DNA of 64,000 bases from contig JALWTX010000013.1 of assembly GCA_026993355.1 (NCBI GenBank), positions 1 to 64,000 on the forward strand, read 5' to 3'. This DNA is from Flavobacteriales bacterium. Lineage in GTDB: Bacteria > Bacteroidota > Bacteroidia > Flavobacteriales > Flavobacteriaceae. Positions 8,228 to 16,940 of the stretch are shown here, in pieces. The position numbers were made by a program, and so were the translations under genes. The notes below the pieces were generated by a model. The model did not search any database. It was not told where the DNA came from and worked only from the letters and a program-made list of their open reading frames with translations. Position 1 is the first letter of the stretch. The number at the start of each line of letters is the position of its first letter.

Positions 8228-9294
8228 ATAAATTAGATGTTTTCAAATTAATGCTCATAAATACATTATTTTTGAGCCTTATCCAAATAAGCTTTATAGG
8301 TATTATAAGTTATATTATCCGAGTCTACTTACCATTTTGGGTATATTTGTTACTTTTCATTTCTTTTTTTAGTGCAACATATTTGATTTTTAATTGGGTA
8401 TTAAATAAAATTATTTATAAGCGAATCAAACTGATTTATAAATCTATTCGTACTGTAAAAACAAGGAATCCGGGCGGAAAAATTAAACGACAAAGTATTG
8501 AGGAGGTAGAGCACGAAGTGGCAAATTGGCAAAAAAATCAACAAAAAGAGATTGAACAGTTAAAAAAAATGGAAAAATTCCGTCAGCAATATATCGGTAA
8601 TGTTTCACATGAATTAAAAACGCCCATTTTTAATATCCAAGGCTATTTGGAAACCTTGGTTGACATGCCGGACCGTCAAACGCCAATATTCGATTCGTTT
8701 TTGGCCAAAGCATTGAAGAATACCAAACGTTTGCATACTATTGTAGAAGATTTACAAATGATTTCTAAAAGTGAAACAGAAAATTTAAGCTTGCAATGGC
8801 AAATTTTTTCAATAAAAGAACTCATTGCCCAAGTTTATGACGAATTAGAAATGCAAGCAAACGAACAATTGGTTCAACTGCAATTTAAAGCTTTAAAATG
8901 TCCTGATTTTGACGTTTATGCCGATAGAGAACGCATTTATCAGGTTTTGGTCAATTTAATATCAAATGCTATCAAATATAACCGCGAAGACGGTAAGGTC
9001 ATCGCTTCTTGTTATGAAATGGACGACCATATTCTCATTGAAATAACCGATACGGGAATAGGGATTAAACAAAAGCACTTGAAGCATTTGTTCGAACGGT
9101 TTTATCGCGTTGATAAAAACCGTTCCCGCAAAAAAGGAGGGGCTGGCCTTGGTTTAGCTATTGTTAAACATATTATCGAAGCGCACAATGAATTAGTGCA
9201 TGTTAGAAGTACGCCGGGTATAGGCACGACTTTTGGTTTTACCCTTCAAAAAGCAAATAGCCAAACGTTACCGCTATCTAAAAATCAAATATAA
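8224..9294 (+). CDS. PhoR-like sensor histidine kinase
   Basis: This is a membrane-bound histidine kinase partner of the preceding regulator. Two hydrophobic segments (about residues 8-32 and 36-60) are separated by only a few residues, so there is essentially no periplasmic sensor domain. It has an H-box with His129 (GNVSHELKTPIFN), an N-box (NLISNAIKYN), and G boxes DTGIGIKQKHL and GGAGLGLAIV. This architecture is typical of short PhoR-like kinases that sense through membrane or cytoplasmic partners. The gene overlaps the regulator by 4 bp, and its last 10 bp overlap the convergent decarboxylase gene. The signal cannot be deduced. Confidence 0.92.
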   Translation: MNKLDVFKLMLINTLFLSLIQISFIGIISYIIRVYLPFWVYLLLFISFFSATYLIFNWVLNKIIYKRIKLIYKSIRTVKTRNPGGKIKRQSIEEVEHEVANWQKNQQKEIEQLKKMEKFRQQYIGNVSHELKTPIFNIQGYLETLVDMPDRQTPIFDSFLAKALKNTKRLHTIVEDLQMISKSETENLSLQWQIFSIKELIAQVYDELEMQANEQLVQLQFKALKCPDFDVYADRERIYQVLVNLISNAIKYNREDGKVIASCYEMDDHILIEITDTGIGIKQKHLKHLFERFYRVDKNRSRKKGGAGLGLAIVKHIIEAHNELVHVRSTPGIGTTFGFTLQKANSQTLPLSKNQI

Positions 9295-10337
9295 TCTTTA
9301 ATTTGTTCAAAATCGATTTTGGATAAAAGATGAGTTTGCACTTCATGTTTCACGGTATCCGGATATAAGATATGCACATTAGCCCCCGCATCCAGTGTAA
9401 AGCAAACCGGGATATTTGCTATTTCTCTTAATTGACGGATGGCTTTAATAATGGCTAAAGTGGCCGGTTCCATGAGTATATAATTAGGTTCGGATGTCAT
9501 CATTAAGGCGTGCAGTTCAAGTGCTTCTGCTTCAACAATTTTTATAAACTCTTCTATATTTCCTTCCTTTAAAATATGGTACATTCTCAGGCTTCTGTCA
9601 AAAGCTTGCTGTTTTCTGATTTCTTTAAACGGATGTCGGTTCATTAAAGCATGTCCAGCAGTGCTTGATACTTTTTTTTGTCCTTTTTCTACTAAAACAA
9701 TGGTGTCCTGAAAATTATTAAAAACCGGATGCAGAGCATTTGCGGGTTTTATAGCATATAAGTCTGTTGAATCTTGTATATCAGGATGTTCTCCCCATAA
9801 CATAACCGGGTGTTGAATGCTTCTGGCAGCACTACCTGAACCAAGTCTTGCCAAAAAGGAAGTTTTGGCCAATATATACGCCGGATTACTTTCAGGAAAA
9901 AGCTTTTGTTCCAAATTCATAATCAGTTTTGACAATGTGGCAAAGCCACTGGCTGAGGAAGCGATTCCACTGGAATGTGGAAAAGTATTTTGACTATAAA
10001 AAATCCATTGATACCGGTTGATAAAGGGTACATAAGTGACAATTTTTTCAAAAAATTGGGCAATTTTAGGCTCAAAGTCAGGTTGATGCTGTTGATCCAA
10101 AAAGAATTTAAAATGAGGAATTTGGGTCTTTTCATCACTGGGTTTTAAAATAGCTTTTGTTATGGTTCGGCTTTTGTTTAAAGTAAAACTAATCGAGGGA
10201 TTCATAGGGAATTGTTCACCATGTTTTCCCCAGTATTTTACCAATGCTATATTAGAGGGGGCAGAGGATTCAAATGTTAAATTTTCATCCATTTGCGTTT
10301 CCGGGCAAGTCTTTATAAAATCTTTTTTTGTAAACAT
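9285..10337 (-). CDS. mvaD: Diphosphomevalonate decarboxylase-family GHMP enzyme
   Basis: The protein belongs to the mevalonate diphosphate decarboxylase family, whose classic members convert mevalonate diphosphate to isopentenyl diphosphate using ATP. Visible signatures are the N-terminal SAPSNIALVKYWGK, the GHMP ATP-binding loop PHSSGIASSASGF, GSGSAARSI, and the catalytic-Asp region CFTLDAGANVH. The length of 350 residues is normal. The recJ start lies 2 bp away on the same strand (recJ ends at 10340), so the two are cotranscribed. No other mevalonate-pathway gene is in the window, so activity on the exact substrate is inferred from family only. Confidence 0.87.
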   Translation of the reverse strand: MFTKKDFIKTCPETQMDENLTFESSAPSNIALVKYWGKHGEQFPMNPSISFTLNKSRTITKAILKPSDEKTQIPHFKFFLDQQHQPDFEPKIAQFFEKIVTYVPFINRYQWIFYSQNTFPHSSGIASSASGFATLSKLIMNLEQKLFPESNPAYILAKTSFLARLGSGSAARSIQHPVMLWGEHPDIQDSTDLYAIKPANALHPVFNNFQDTIVLVEKGQKKVSSTAGHALMNRHPFKEIRKQQAFDRSLRMYHILKEGNIEEFIKIVEAEALELHALMMTSEPNYILMEPATLAIIKAIRQLREIANIPVCFTLDAGANVHILYPDTVKHEVQTHLLSKIDFEQIKDYI

Positions 10338-10339
10338 TT

Positions 10340-12052
10340 TTAGTTATTTAAATCAAAAACCGGTTTAATATCTTTCACATGCATTTGTAATGTGACTTGA
10401 CCATTCCAGTGATTTTCTTCCAGCGTATAAACTACGGACAAAGGAACCCCGGATTTAACCAAATCGGCTTTGTGACCTAATTTAAACCCGATTCCGTTCA
10501 TCACGCGTCCGGATTTCAAGTCTTTGACCGACAGCCTTAAATGCTCGTTTTCTTTACCGACGGTTTTGCTGTAACCGGTGTCATTAACTCCGTCAGTTAT
10601 AAAAACCGGGTTCATGTTTCCCGGACCAAAAGGTCCCATTTGTTTGAGTATGTTATAAAATTTCTTGTTGATATCTTTGAACTGCAAGGGGGCATCAATT
10701 TCAATTTCGGGGACTAATGATTCAGGTTGTATACTTTTTTGAACGACAGCTTGAAATTTGGCTTTAAACGCTTCATAATCTTCAACGGCAATGGTTAGGC
10801 CGGCAGCATATTTGTGACCACCAAATTGGATAATATGCTCTTGGCAGGCATGTAGCGCATCATACACATTAAAACCCGGGACTGACCGGACAGAACCCGA
10901 AAGGACGCCATTAGATTGGGTAAACACGACGGTAGGACGGTAATAAGTTTCGATTAGCCTACTGGCAACTATGCCTAAGACACCTTTATGCCAATCCGGT
11001 TTAAAAACGACAGTTGCCGCTGCTTTTTCTTCAGACAAGGCTTTTATTTGTGCTAAAGCTTCTTTGGTTATATTTTGATCAAAATCCCGTCGTTCGGTAT
11101 TGTAATTTTCAATTTCTTCGGCAAAATGGCCGGCTACTGCCATATCTTTTTCTATCAAAAGTTTGACCGCTTCTTTTCCATGTTTGATACGGCCTGCAGC
11201 ATTGATTCTTGGTGCCAATGTAAAAACTAAATCCTGGATATCTAAAGTTTTTCCATTGGTTTTTTTGGATAATGCCTTTAAGCCCGGTCTCGGATTTTTT
11301 TCTATTTGTTTCAACCCAAAATAAGCCAATATTCTGTTTTCGCCAGTAATGGGGACAATGTCCGCGCCAATACTGACAGCTACCAAATCTAAATAAGAGA
11401 TAATGTCATTCAAGTCAAGTCCGGCATTTTGTTGCAAGCCTTGGATCAGTTTGAATCCGATACCTGCTCCGCTCAATTCTTTGTACGGATATGGACAATC
11501 TTTTTGTTTGGGATTTAAAAAGGCATAGGCCGCAGGGAGAATTTCGCCGGGGGTATGATGATCCGCAATAATAAAGTCAATATTTTGCTCATTGGCATAG
11601 GCTATTTTATCGATGGCTTTCGTGCCGCAATCTAAGGCAATAACCAAACTAAACCCATTGGTTTTGGCAAAATCTATTCCCTTGTATGATATGCCATAGC
11701 CTTCGGCATAGCGATCGGGAATATAACTATCTACTTGGTCATAACGGTTTTTTAGGTAAGAATATACAATAGATACAGCCGTCGTACCATCCACATCATA
11801 GTCACCATACACCAAAATTTTTTCACCGTTTGCCATCGCTTTTTCAATCCGTTCTACAGCTTTCAGCATGTCTTTCATTAAAAAAGGCTCGTGCAAATCA
11901 GTGAGTTGCGGCCTGAAGAACCGTTTGGCTTCGTCAAAGGATTTAATGCCTCTTTGTGCCAACAAATAAGCATTTATATATGGGATGTTTAGTTCATTGA
12001 CTAATCTGTCGACAATATGTGTGTCCGGTTGCGGTTTAAGTTTCCACTGCAT
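10340..12052 (-). CDS. recJ: Single-stranded-DNA-specific exonuclease RecJ
   Basis: RecJ degrades single-stranded DNA 5' to 3' during recombination and repair. The DHH phosphoesterase motifs are visible as VYGDYDVDGTTAVS (motif I, about residues 80-93) and IADHHTPGEILP (motif III). DHHA1 and OB-fold regions follow (QFGGHKYAAGLTI, PFGPGNMNPVF). At 570 residues it matches the family's usual length. The start ATG is preceded by an AT-rich spacer. It is followed after 2 bp by the mvaD-like gene. Confidence 0.95.
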   Translation of the reverse strand: MQWKLKPQPDTHIVDRLVNELNIPYINAYLLAQRGIKSFDEAKRFFRPQLTDLHEPFLMKDMLKAVERIEKAMANGEKILVYGDYDVDGTTAVSIVYSYLKNRYDQVDSYIPDRYAEGYGISYKGIDFAKTNGFSLVIALDCGTKAIDKIAYANEQNIDFIIADHHTPGEILPAAYAFLNPKQKDCPYPYKELSGAGIGFKLIQGLQQNAGLDLNDIISYLDLVAVSIGADIVPITGENRILAYFGLKQIEKNPRPGLKALSKKTNGKTLDIQDLVFTLAPRINAAGRIKHGKEAVKLLIEKDMAVAGHFAEEIENYNTERRDFDQNITKEALAQIKALSEEKAAATVVFKPDWHKGVLGIVASRLIETYYRPTVVFTQSNGVLSGSVRSVPGFNVYDALHACQEHIIQFGGHKYAAGLTIAVEDYEAFKAKFQAVVQKSIQPESLVPEIEIDAPLQFKDINKKFYNILKQMGPFGPGNMNPVFITDGVNDTGYSKTVGKENEHLRLSVKDLKSGRVMNGIGFKLGHKADLVKSGVPLSVVYTLEENHWNGQVTLQMHVKDIKPVFDLNN

Positions 12053-12200
12053 TATTCAAGATTATTTTTAGGCAATCAAATTTACAAATTAATTATAAGT
12101 TTATATTAAATACACCAAAATAAATCTTGATAAACTGATTGACTTGAGGCTTAAAAAGATAGGCTTTTATATTGTATTTTCAGATTAGAAACTTAATGTT

Positions 12201-12208
12201 TATCTTTG
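12201..12208 (+). promoter_or_regulatory. Candidate -7 box before the DUF6909 gene
   Basis: TATCTTTG matches TAnnTTTG and ends 18 bp before the ATG at 12227. It contains the in-frame TTG at 12206 that would otherwise look like a start codon, which argues for the ATG. No clear -33 TTTG is seen at normal spacing. Confidence 0.45.
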
Positions 12209-12226
12209 CTCAAATTAGCTTTATAC

Positions 12227-13903
12227 ATGACTAAAACCGAACTTAAAAAGCGAACACGCGCCAGAGAATCTTCTAATGCTATTGAACGTTTGTATATAAC
12301 AATGCGGCATTTGTTAAACCGGGGATTTTACAAACCTTATGGTGTTTCGGGCAAGACACTAAAGCAAGGCTTGCTGACGTTGCGTCCGGAAATATATGGA
12401 GATATTGCTTCAGAAAAAACAGAGCTTAACGGTCTAAAATATGTGATGGACCGATTACCCAAAGGCATTGAAGAATGCCGGGTTATAAATATGACAGATG
12501 ATGAGGGATATCGCAGTTCGCAATTTACACCTATTATACCACCCAAAAGACGCCGTCATTGTTACCGGATTGACAGTGAACAAATGAACATAGAATTGAC
12601 CCGCGGTCGTTCTGATGTATATGATATTTTAACGCACTTGACTTTTTTATTTATAGAGTCACATAAAATAAAGGAAAAAGCTGTTGTGGATGCGCAAGGG
12701 ACTCCCGGACGCGAATGGCAGGCTTTAGAGGCATTTGTACTAAACAATCAGGAGTTAGATATTGCCGAGACAGAACGGATTATTGCCTATATATCAACAC
12801 TATTAGGGCGCACGTTTGAGGAAACAAAAAAGGTTTATCAAGATTTTGCAGAACAAGATAATCCGCATCGTTTTTTTCAATTGGTTTATTGGTTGGGAAA
12901 ATTGGCCATTGATGAAGCTTATGCCGGTAAGAAGCGAGAGATCAAATTCAGTCCAAGTTTAAGAGAAAGTTTAGGACACCATGTTTATGGTGAAATTTGG
13001 GCTAACAATATTAAAGAAGTTTTGCACCAAAATAATTTATTGCAACGGCCTATTCATATTATAAGTTCTAATATGCATTCTGTATTAAACTCTTTATTTG
13101 CAAAAAATGCATTGGATGCACAAGTGGAAGAAATGGAATTGTATAAGAAATTAAGTCAAACCGGACAAGGTGAATGGCGTGATAAAGTGTTAAGTTTAGC
13201 AGAGCAAAATGGTATGAAATATATCCCTGATGCTTCGGCAACCAATATTGATGTGCAGATTTTTGATACGGCACTTTTTAATCCGTCAGATATTAATATG
13301 GAATTGCCTTCATACAAAAAGGGGCAAGAACCTGTTTTAATTGTTATGGATTATGCATTTGGCGAACAAGCATTTGAAGTGATGGATGAACTTTTAAAAC
13401 CCTATGAAGCAACAGGAAAAAAACAGTTTTTAAATGTTCAGTCGATTTCAATTATGGGGAAAGCCGGTATTTTAGTCGGTAACAAGGGGGATATTATGAT
13501 TCCGAATGTGCATATGTTTGAAGGAACAGCTGATAATTATCCTTTTGAAAATGAATTAAAAGCCTCCGATTTTAAGAGCGAAGATCTCCCTGTTTATGAA
13601 GGAACCATGGTGACAGTATTAGGCACCTCATTGCAAAATAAAGATATTTTGTCTTTTTTTAAAAATTCCACCTGGAAAGCCGTTGGTTTGGAAATGGAAG
13701 GAGCACATTACCAAAAAGCGATACAATCGGCCTCTAAAATCAGGGGGAATATCCGTTCAGATGTCAAAGTGCGCTATGCCTACTATGCCTCCGATAACCC
13801 GTTAGAAACCGGAAGCACTTTAGCCTCCGGTCCTTTGGGAGAGTTAGGCGTCAAACCTACTTATATCATAACCAAAAAAATACTTGAACAAATTTTTAAA
13901 TAA
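12227..13903 (+). CDS. DUF6909-family protein with nucleosidase-like C-terminal part
   Basis: This cytoplasmic protein of about 558 residues appears to belong to the DUF6909 family of Bacteroidota, whose function is unknown to me. I place the start at the ATG (MTKTELKKRTRARESS); the upstream TTG lies inside a promoter-like -7 box. The C-terminal 200 residues resemble nucleoside phosphorylase/nucleosidase folds in pattern: NVQSISIMGKAGILVG, a glycine-rich VTVLGTSL strand and VGLEMEGAHYQKAIQSA, which is like the ribose-binding Met-Glu motif of the PNP/MTAN family. No signal peptide is present. It is followed after 6 bp by a Wzz-like gene. An AMP-nucleosidase-like role is possible but unproven. 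Confidence 0.75.
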   Translation: MTKTELKKRTRARESSNAIERLYITMRHLLNRGFYKPYGVSGKTLKQGLLTLRPEIYGDIASEKTELNGLKYVMDRLPKGIEECRVINMTDDEGYRSSQFTPIIPPKRRRHCYRIDSEQMNIELTRGRSDVYDILTHLTFLFIESHKIKEKAVVDAQGTPGREWQALEAFVLNNQELDIAETERIIAYISTLLGRTFEETKKVYQDFAEQDNPHRFFQLVYWLGKLAIDEAYAGKKREIKFSPSLRESLGHHVYGEIWANNIKEVLHQNNLLQRPIHIISSNMHSVLNSLFAKNALDAQVEEMELYKKLSQTGQGEWRDKVLSLAEQNGMKYIPDASATNIDVQIFDTALFNPSDINMELPSYKKGQEPVLIVMDYAFGEQAFEVMDELLKPYEATGKKQFLNVQSISIMGKAGILVGNKGDIMIPNVHMFEGTADNYPFENELKASDFKSEDLPVYEGTMVTVLGTSLQNKDILSFFKNSTWKAVGLEMEGAHYQKAIQSASKIRGNIRSDVKVRYAYYASDNPLETGSTLASGPLGELGVKPTYIITKKILEQIFK

Positions 13904-13909
13904 TTAATT

Positions 13910-14980
13910 ATGAGCCAATCAAATATGAATCAGCAACAGCCGGAAGAAGTCGATGTTTTACAACTTTTTGCTGCCATTGGTCAATTCTTTTCAAAATTTT
14001 TTAGAGGGACCCAACGTCTTTTAAGCAAATTATTCTATTTGATTATTGAGATTCTTTTGTATATACGACAACATTGGCTTGTTTTAGCCGGTGGAACATT
14101 AGCTGGTTTGGGCTTTGCTTTTTTGTTACACCAGCCTTCAGTTCTATATTATACGAAAGCCCATGTAAGAACAAACTATCAAGCACAAATGGCATTGGCT
14201 GAGAAAATTGATTTGATTAATGATTTAATCGATCAAGGAAACGTCAACCGGTTAGCCAAAATTTTGAACACCGATACAATACAAGCCGGTCATTTTGTGA
14301 AAATGGATATAAAACCTTTAAATTACGAACCGTTTTTATGGCAAGATTATCAAGATTTTTTAAGTCCGGTCGATACTATATTTTATAAGTCTTTAGAGTT
14401 TAAAAAATACAAGGAAAACGTTAAAAAGCATCCGGAATTGAATAAATATTGGGAAATTACAGCTTATGCTGACGATCCGCAGGTTTTTACTAATTTTAAT
14501 CATAATTTCAGCCGGTTGATTTTATCCGATTCGGCAATCATCAAAAGGCAAAATAATTATATATCTGCTTTAAAAATACACAGACAGAAAATGCAACGGT
14601 CTTTAAAGGAAATAGATTCGTTAAGACGCTTGTATAACAAATTTCTTTTAGAATCCGTTAAAAACACCGGAACCATTGCCTCAAATGTTTTAATCAATTC
14701 GCCAAACGGTTCAGGACCGGAGAGACCTTATGATTTGTTTTCAAAAAGAAGCAGTGTTTTAAATGATTTGGAAAGGGTCAATCAGAAAATTAATCGTTTT
14801 GATAAAGCTTTAATTTACCTCAACCGTTTTTCAGAAACAGGCAAAAAATATCATTCTGTTTTACAAAATAAATATATTAAATTTGCTTTAATTGGTTTTT
14901 TATTGGTAATGTTTATTCTTTTATTGAAAGATTTTAATGCCTACCTTTCGCATTATCAAAAATTAAAACAAAAACAATGA
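13910..14980 (+). CDS. Wzz-like polysaccharide chain-length/co-polymerase protein
   Basis: This inner-membrane protein has 356 residues. It has a cytoplasmic N-terminus, one transmembrane segment (about residues 52-72), a large periplasmic region with predicted coiled coil (about 200-310), and a second transmembrane segment near 325-345. That is the topology of Wzz/GumC chain-length determinants. The sequence is divergent and there is no kinase domain. It lies 6 bp after the DUF6909 gene and overlaps rmlC by 4 bp, so it is translationally coupled to dTDP-rhamnose synthesis genes, which supports a surface-polysaccharide role. Confidence 0.7.
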   Translation: MSQSNMNQQQPEEVDVLQLFAAIGQFFSKFFRGTQRLLSKLFYLIIEILLYIRQHWLVLAGGTLAGLGFAFLLHQPSVLYYTKAHVRTNYQAQMALAEKIDLINDLIDQGNVNRLAKILNTDTIQAGHFVKMDIKPLNYEPFLWQDYQDFLSPVDTIFYKSLEFKKYKENVKKHPELNKYWEITAYADDPQVFTNFNHNFSRLILSDSAIIKRQNNYISALKIHRQKMQRSLKEIDSLRRLYNKFLLESVKNTGTIASNVLINSPNGSGPERPYDLFSKRSSVLNDLERVNQKINRFDKALIYLNRFSETGKKYHSVLQNKYIKFALIGFLLVMFILLLKDFNAYLSHYQKLKQKQ

Positions 14981-15528
14981 GAATAGAATCGACGCCGTTA
15001 CAAGATGTATTTGTTTTATCTCCAAAGGTATTTAAAGATAGTCGTGGTTTTTTTTATGAATTTTTCAATGCCTCAGCCTTTCGGAGGTTGACCGCTTTAC
15101 AGGTCGATTTTGTACAAGATAATTTGGCCAGATCTGCCAAAGGTGTTTTAAGGGGGTTGCATTTTCAAAAACCGCCCTACGCACAAGCCAAATTAGTAAG
15201 CGTTTTGCAAGGAAGCGTCTTGGATGTGGTGGTCGATTTACGTAAAAAGTCAGCTACATTTGGTCAATATTTTAGTATCATTTTGTCCTCCTCTAACAAA
15301 AAACAACTCTTTATACCCCGCGGAATGGCACATGCTTATTTAAGTTTGGAAGACAATACTTTGTTTTTTTATAAAATTGATAATATTTATCATCCTGAAA
15401 GCGAAGCCGGCATTCGTTTTGATGATCCTATGCTCAAAATCGACTGGAAATATGATCTTTCGCAAGTTATTTTGTCAGAAAAAGACCGAAATTTACCTAC
15501 CTTAAAAGATATAATTCCACATTTATGA
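14977..15528 (+). CDS. rfbC: dTDP-4-dehydrorhamnose 3,5-epimerase
   Basis: RmlC epimerises dTDP-4-keto-6-deoxyglucose at C3 and C5 in dTDP-rhamnose synthesis. The cupin core is visible: DSRGFFYEFFN, VLRGLHFQKPPYAQAKLV with the catalytic His, and LFIPRGMAHAYLSLEDNT. The length of 183 residues is normal. It overlaps the preceding Wzz-like gene by 4 bp and the following rfbD by 4 bp. The first two enzymes of the pathway (RmlA, RmlB) are not in this cluster and must be encoded elsewhere if the pathway is complete. Confidence 0.95.
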   Translation: MRIESTPLQDVFVLSPKVFKDSRGFFYEFFNASAFRRLTALQVDFVQDNLARSAKGVLRGLHFQKPPYAQAKLVSVLQGSVLDVVVDLRKKSATFGQYFSIILSSSNKKQLFIPRGMAHAYLSLEDNTLFFYKIDNIYHPESEAGIRFDDPMLKIDWKYDLSQVILSEKDRNLPTLKDIIPHL

Positions 15529-16403
15529 TGCAGCAAAAAAGACGTATTTTGGTTACAGGGGCCGAAAGCCAATTGGGCAAAGTATTACGGATGAATCCGG
15601 ATGTTAAAGAACAATTCGAGATTGTTTATAAAAACCGTTACACTTTGGATATAACAGATAAAACGGCGGTTAAAAATTTCTTCAAAAAAAATCAACCTTT
15701 TGACTATTGCCTTAATTTTGCTGCCTATACTAATGTCAATCAAGCCGAAATCGATAAAAAAAAATGTTTTGCTGTCAATGTAAAAGGGGTGGCAAATTTG
15801 GCAAAAGCTGCCAAGAAGCATGATTTTACATTGATTAATTTTTCGAGTGATTATGTATTTGATGGACGCAAAAACAAACCTTATACCGAAGATGATATAC
15901 CTAAGCCTTTAAATGTATATGGTGAATCCAAACTTTTGGGTGAACAAATCATTCAACAATATTTAAAGAAATATGTGATTATCCGCACATCTTGGTTGTA
16001 TTCAAAATTTAACCGGAATTTTGTCAAAACAGTTTTATCTCTTTCTCAAACACAACGCAAATTAAAATTAGTCAATGACCAGATTGGGACACCCACTTAT
16101 GCCGATGATTTAGTAGATTTTTTAGTATTTTTATTAACTACAATCGAACAAAATCCTAAAAAAAATTATTATGGAATGTATCATTTTAGTAATAAAGGCA
16201 AAGCATCCTGGTATGATTTCGGACTAAAAATATTGGAATATGCAGGTATTGATAAAAAGATTAAACCAATTGACACAGCACGCTTTAGCAGTTCTGTTAA
16301 ACGCCCGGCTTATTCTGTTTTGTCTAAAAATAAAATAGAACAAACCTTTGATTATAGACCCAGAAAATGGCAACATGCTTTAAAAGATTTTTTTGACATA
16401 TAA
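15525..16403 (+). CDS. rfbD: dTDP-4-dehydrorhamnose reductase
   Basis: RmlD reduces dTDP-4-keto-rhamnose to dTDP-L-rhamnose with NAD(P)H. It has the N-terminal Rossmann motif ILVTGAESQLGK, the active-site Ser region FSSDYVFDGR and the YxxxK motif NVYGESKLLGE. C-terminal substrate-binding features include RTSWLYS and FSNKGKASWYDF. At 292 residues it has the usual length. It overlaps rfbC by 4 bp. The carbonic anhydrase-like gene follows after 18 bp. Confidence 0.95.
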   Translation: MMQQKRRILVTGAESQLGKVLRMNPDVKEQFEIVYKNRYTLDITDKTAVKNFFKKNQPFDYCLNFAAYTNVNQAEIDKKKCFAVNVKGVANLAKAAKKHDFTLINFSSDYVFDGRKNKPYTEDDIPKPLNVYGESKLLGEQIIQQYLKKYVIIRTSWLYSKFNRNFVKTVLSLSQTQRKLKLVNDQIGTPTYADDLVDFLVFLLTTIEQNPKKNYYGMYHFSNKGKASWYDFGLKILEYAGIDKKIKPIDTARFSSSVKRPAYSVLSKNKIEQTFDYRPRKWQHALKDFFDI

Positions 16404-16421
16404 ATTATTAAATAGTAATCT

Positions 16422-16937
16422 ATGGCAATCATTAAAGAATTAAACGGTCATAAACCATTGTTTGGCAAAGATGTATTCATAGCCGATAATGCCACGATAA
16501 TCGGAGATGTCATTATGGGAGATTATGGCAGTATTTGGTTTGGCGCTGTGGTCCGTGGGGATGTTAATTATATTCGTCTAGGGGATCGTGTCAATGTTCA
16601 AGATGGTGTGGTGATACATGGCACCTATCAAAAAGCGCCAACTAATATAGGCAATAATGTTTCTATCGCTCATAATGCCACCATTCATGGTTGTACGATT
16701 CATGACAATGTGTTAATTGGAATGAATGCCGTTATACTTGATAAGGCTGTTATCGAATCAAATTCTATCATTGCTGCAGGTTCTGTTGTTACCAAAGGAA
16801 CCCGGGTCGAAAGTGGAAGTGTTTATGCCGGCGTTCCAGCCGTTAAAATAAAAGAAATCAGTCCCGAACTAATACAAGATGAGATACAACGTATTGCAGA
16901 GAGTTACTTAAAATACGCCGCCTGGTATAAAGATTAA
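16422..16937 (+). CDS. Gamma carbonic anhydrase-family hexapeptide-repeat protein
   Basis: This 171-residue left-handed beta-helix protein is built of hexapeptide repeats. The metal-ligand histidines expected of gamma-class carbonic anhydrases are visible in VVIHGTYQ and SIAHNATIHGC. Family members form trimers with zinc at subunit interfaces; some hydrate CO2, while others (PaaY/YrdA-like) act on thioesters or have unknown substrates. It is the last gene of the rhamnose run, but a functional link is not clear. It converges with the delta' gene, with only 3 bp between the stop codons. Confidence 0.88.
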   Translation: MAIIKELNGHKPLFGKDVFIADNATIIGDVIMGDYGSIWFGAVVRGDVNYIRLGDRVNVQDGVVIHGTYQKAPTNIGNNVSIAHNATIHGCTIHDNVLIGMNAVILDKAVIESNSIIAAGSVVTKGTRVESGSVYAGVPAVKIKEISPELIQDEIQRIAESYLKYAAWYKD

Positions 16938-16940
16938 TAA

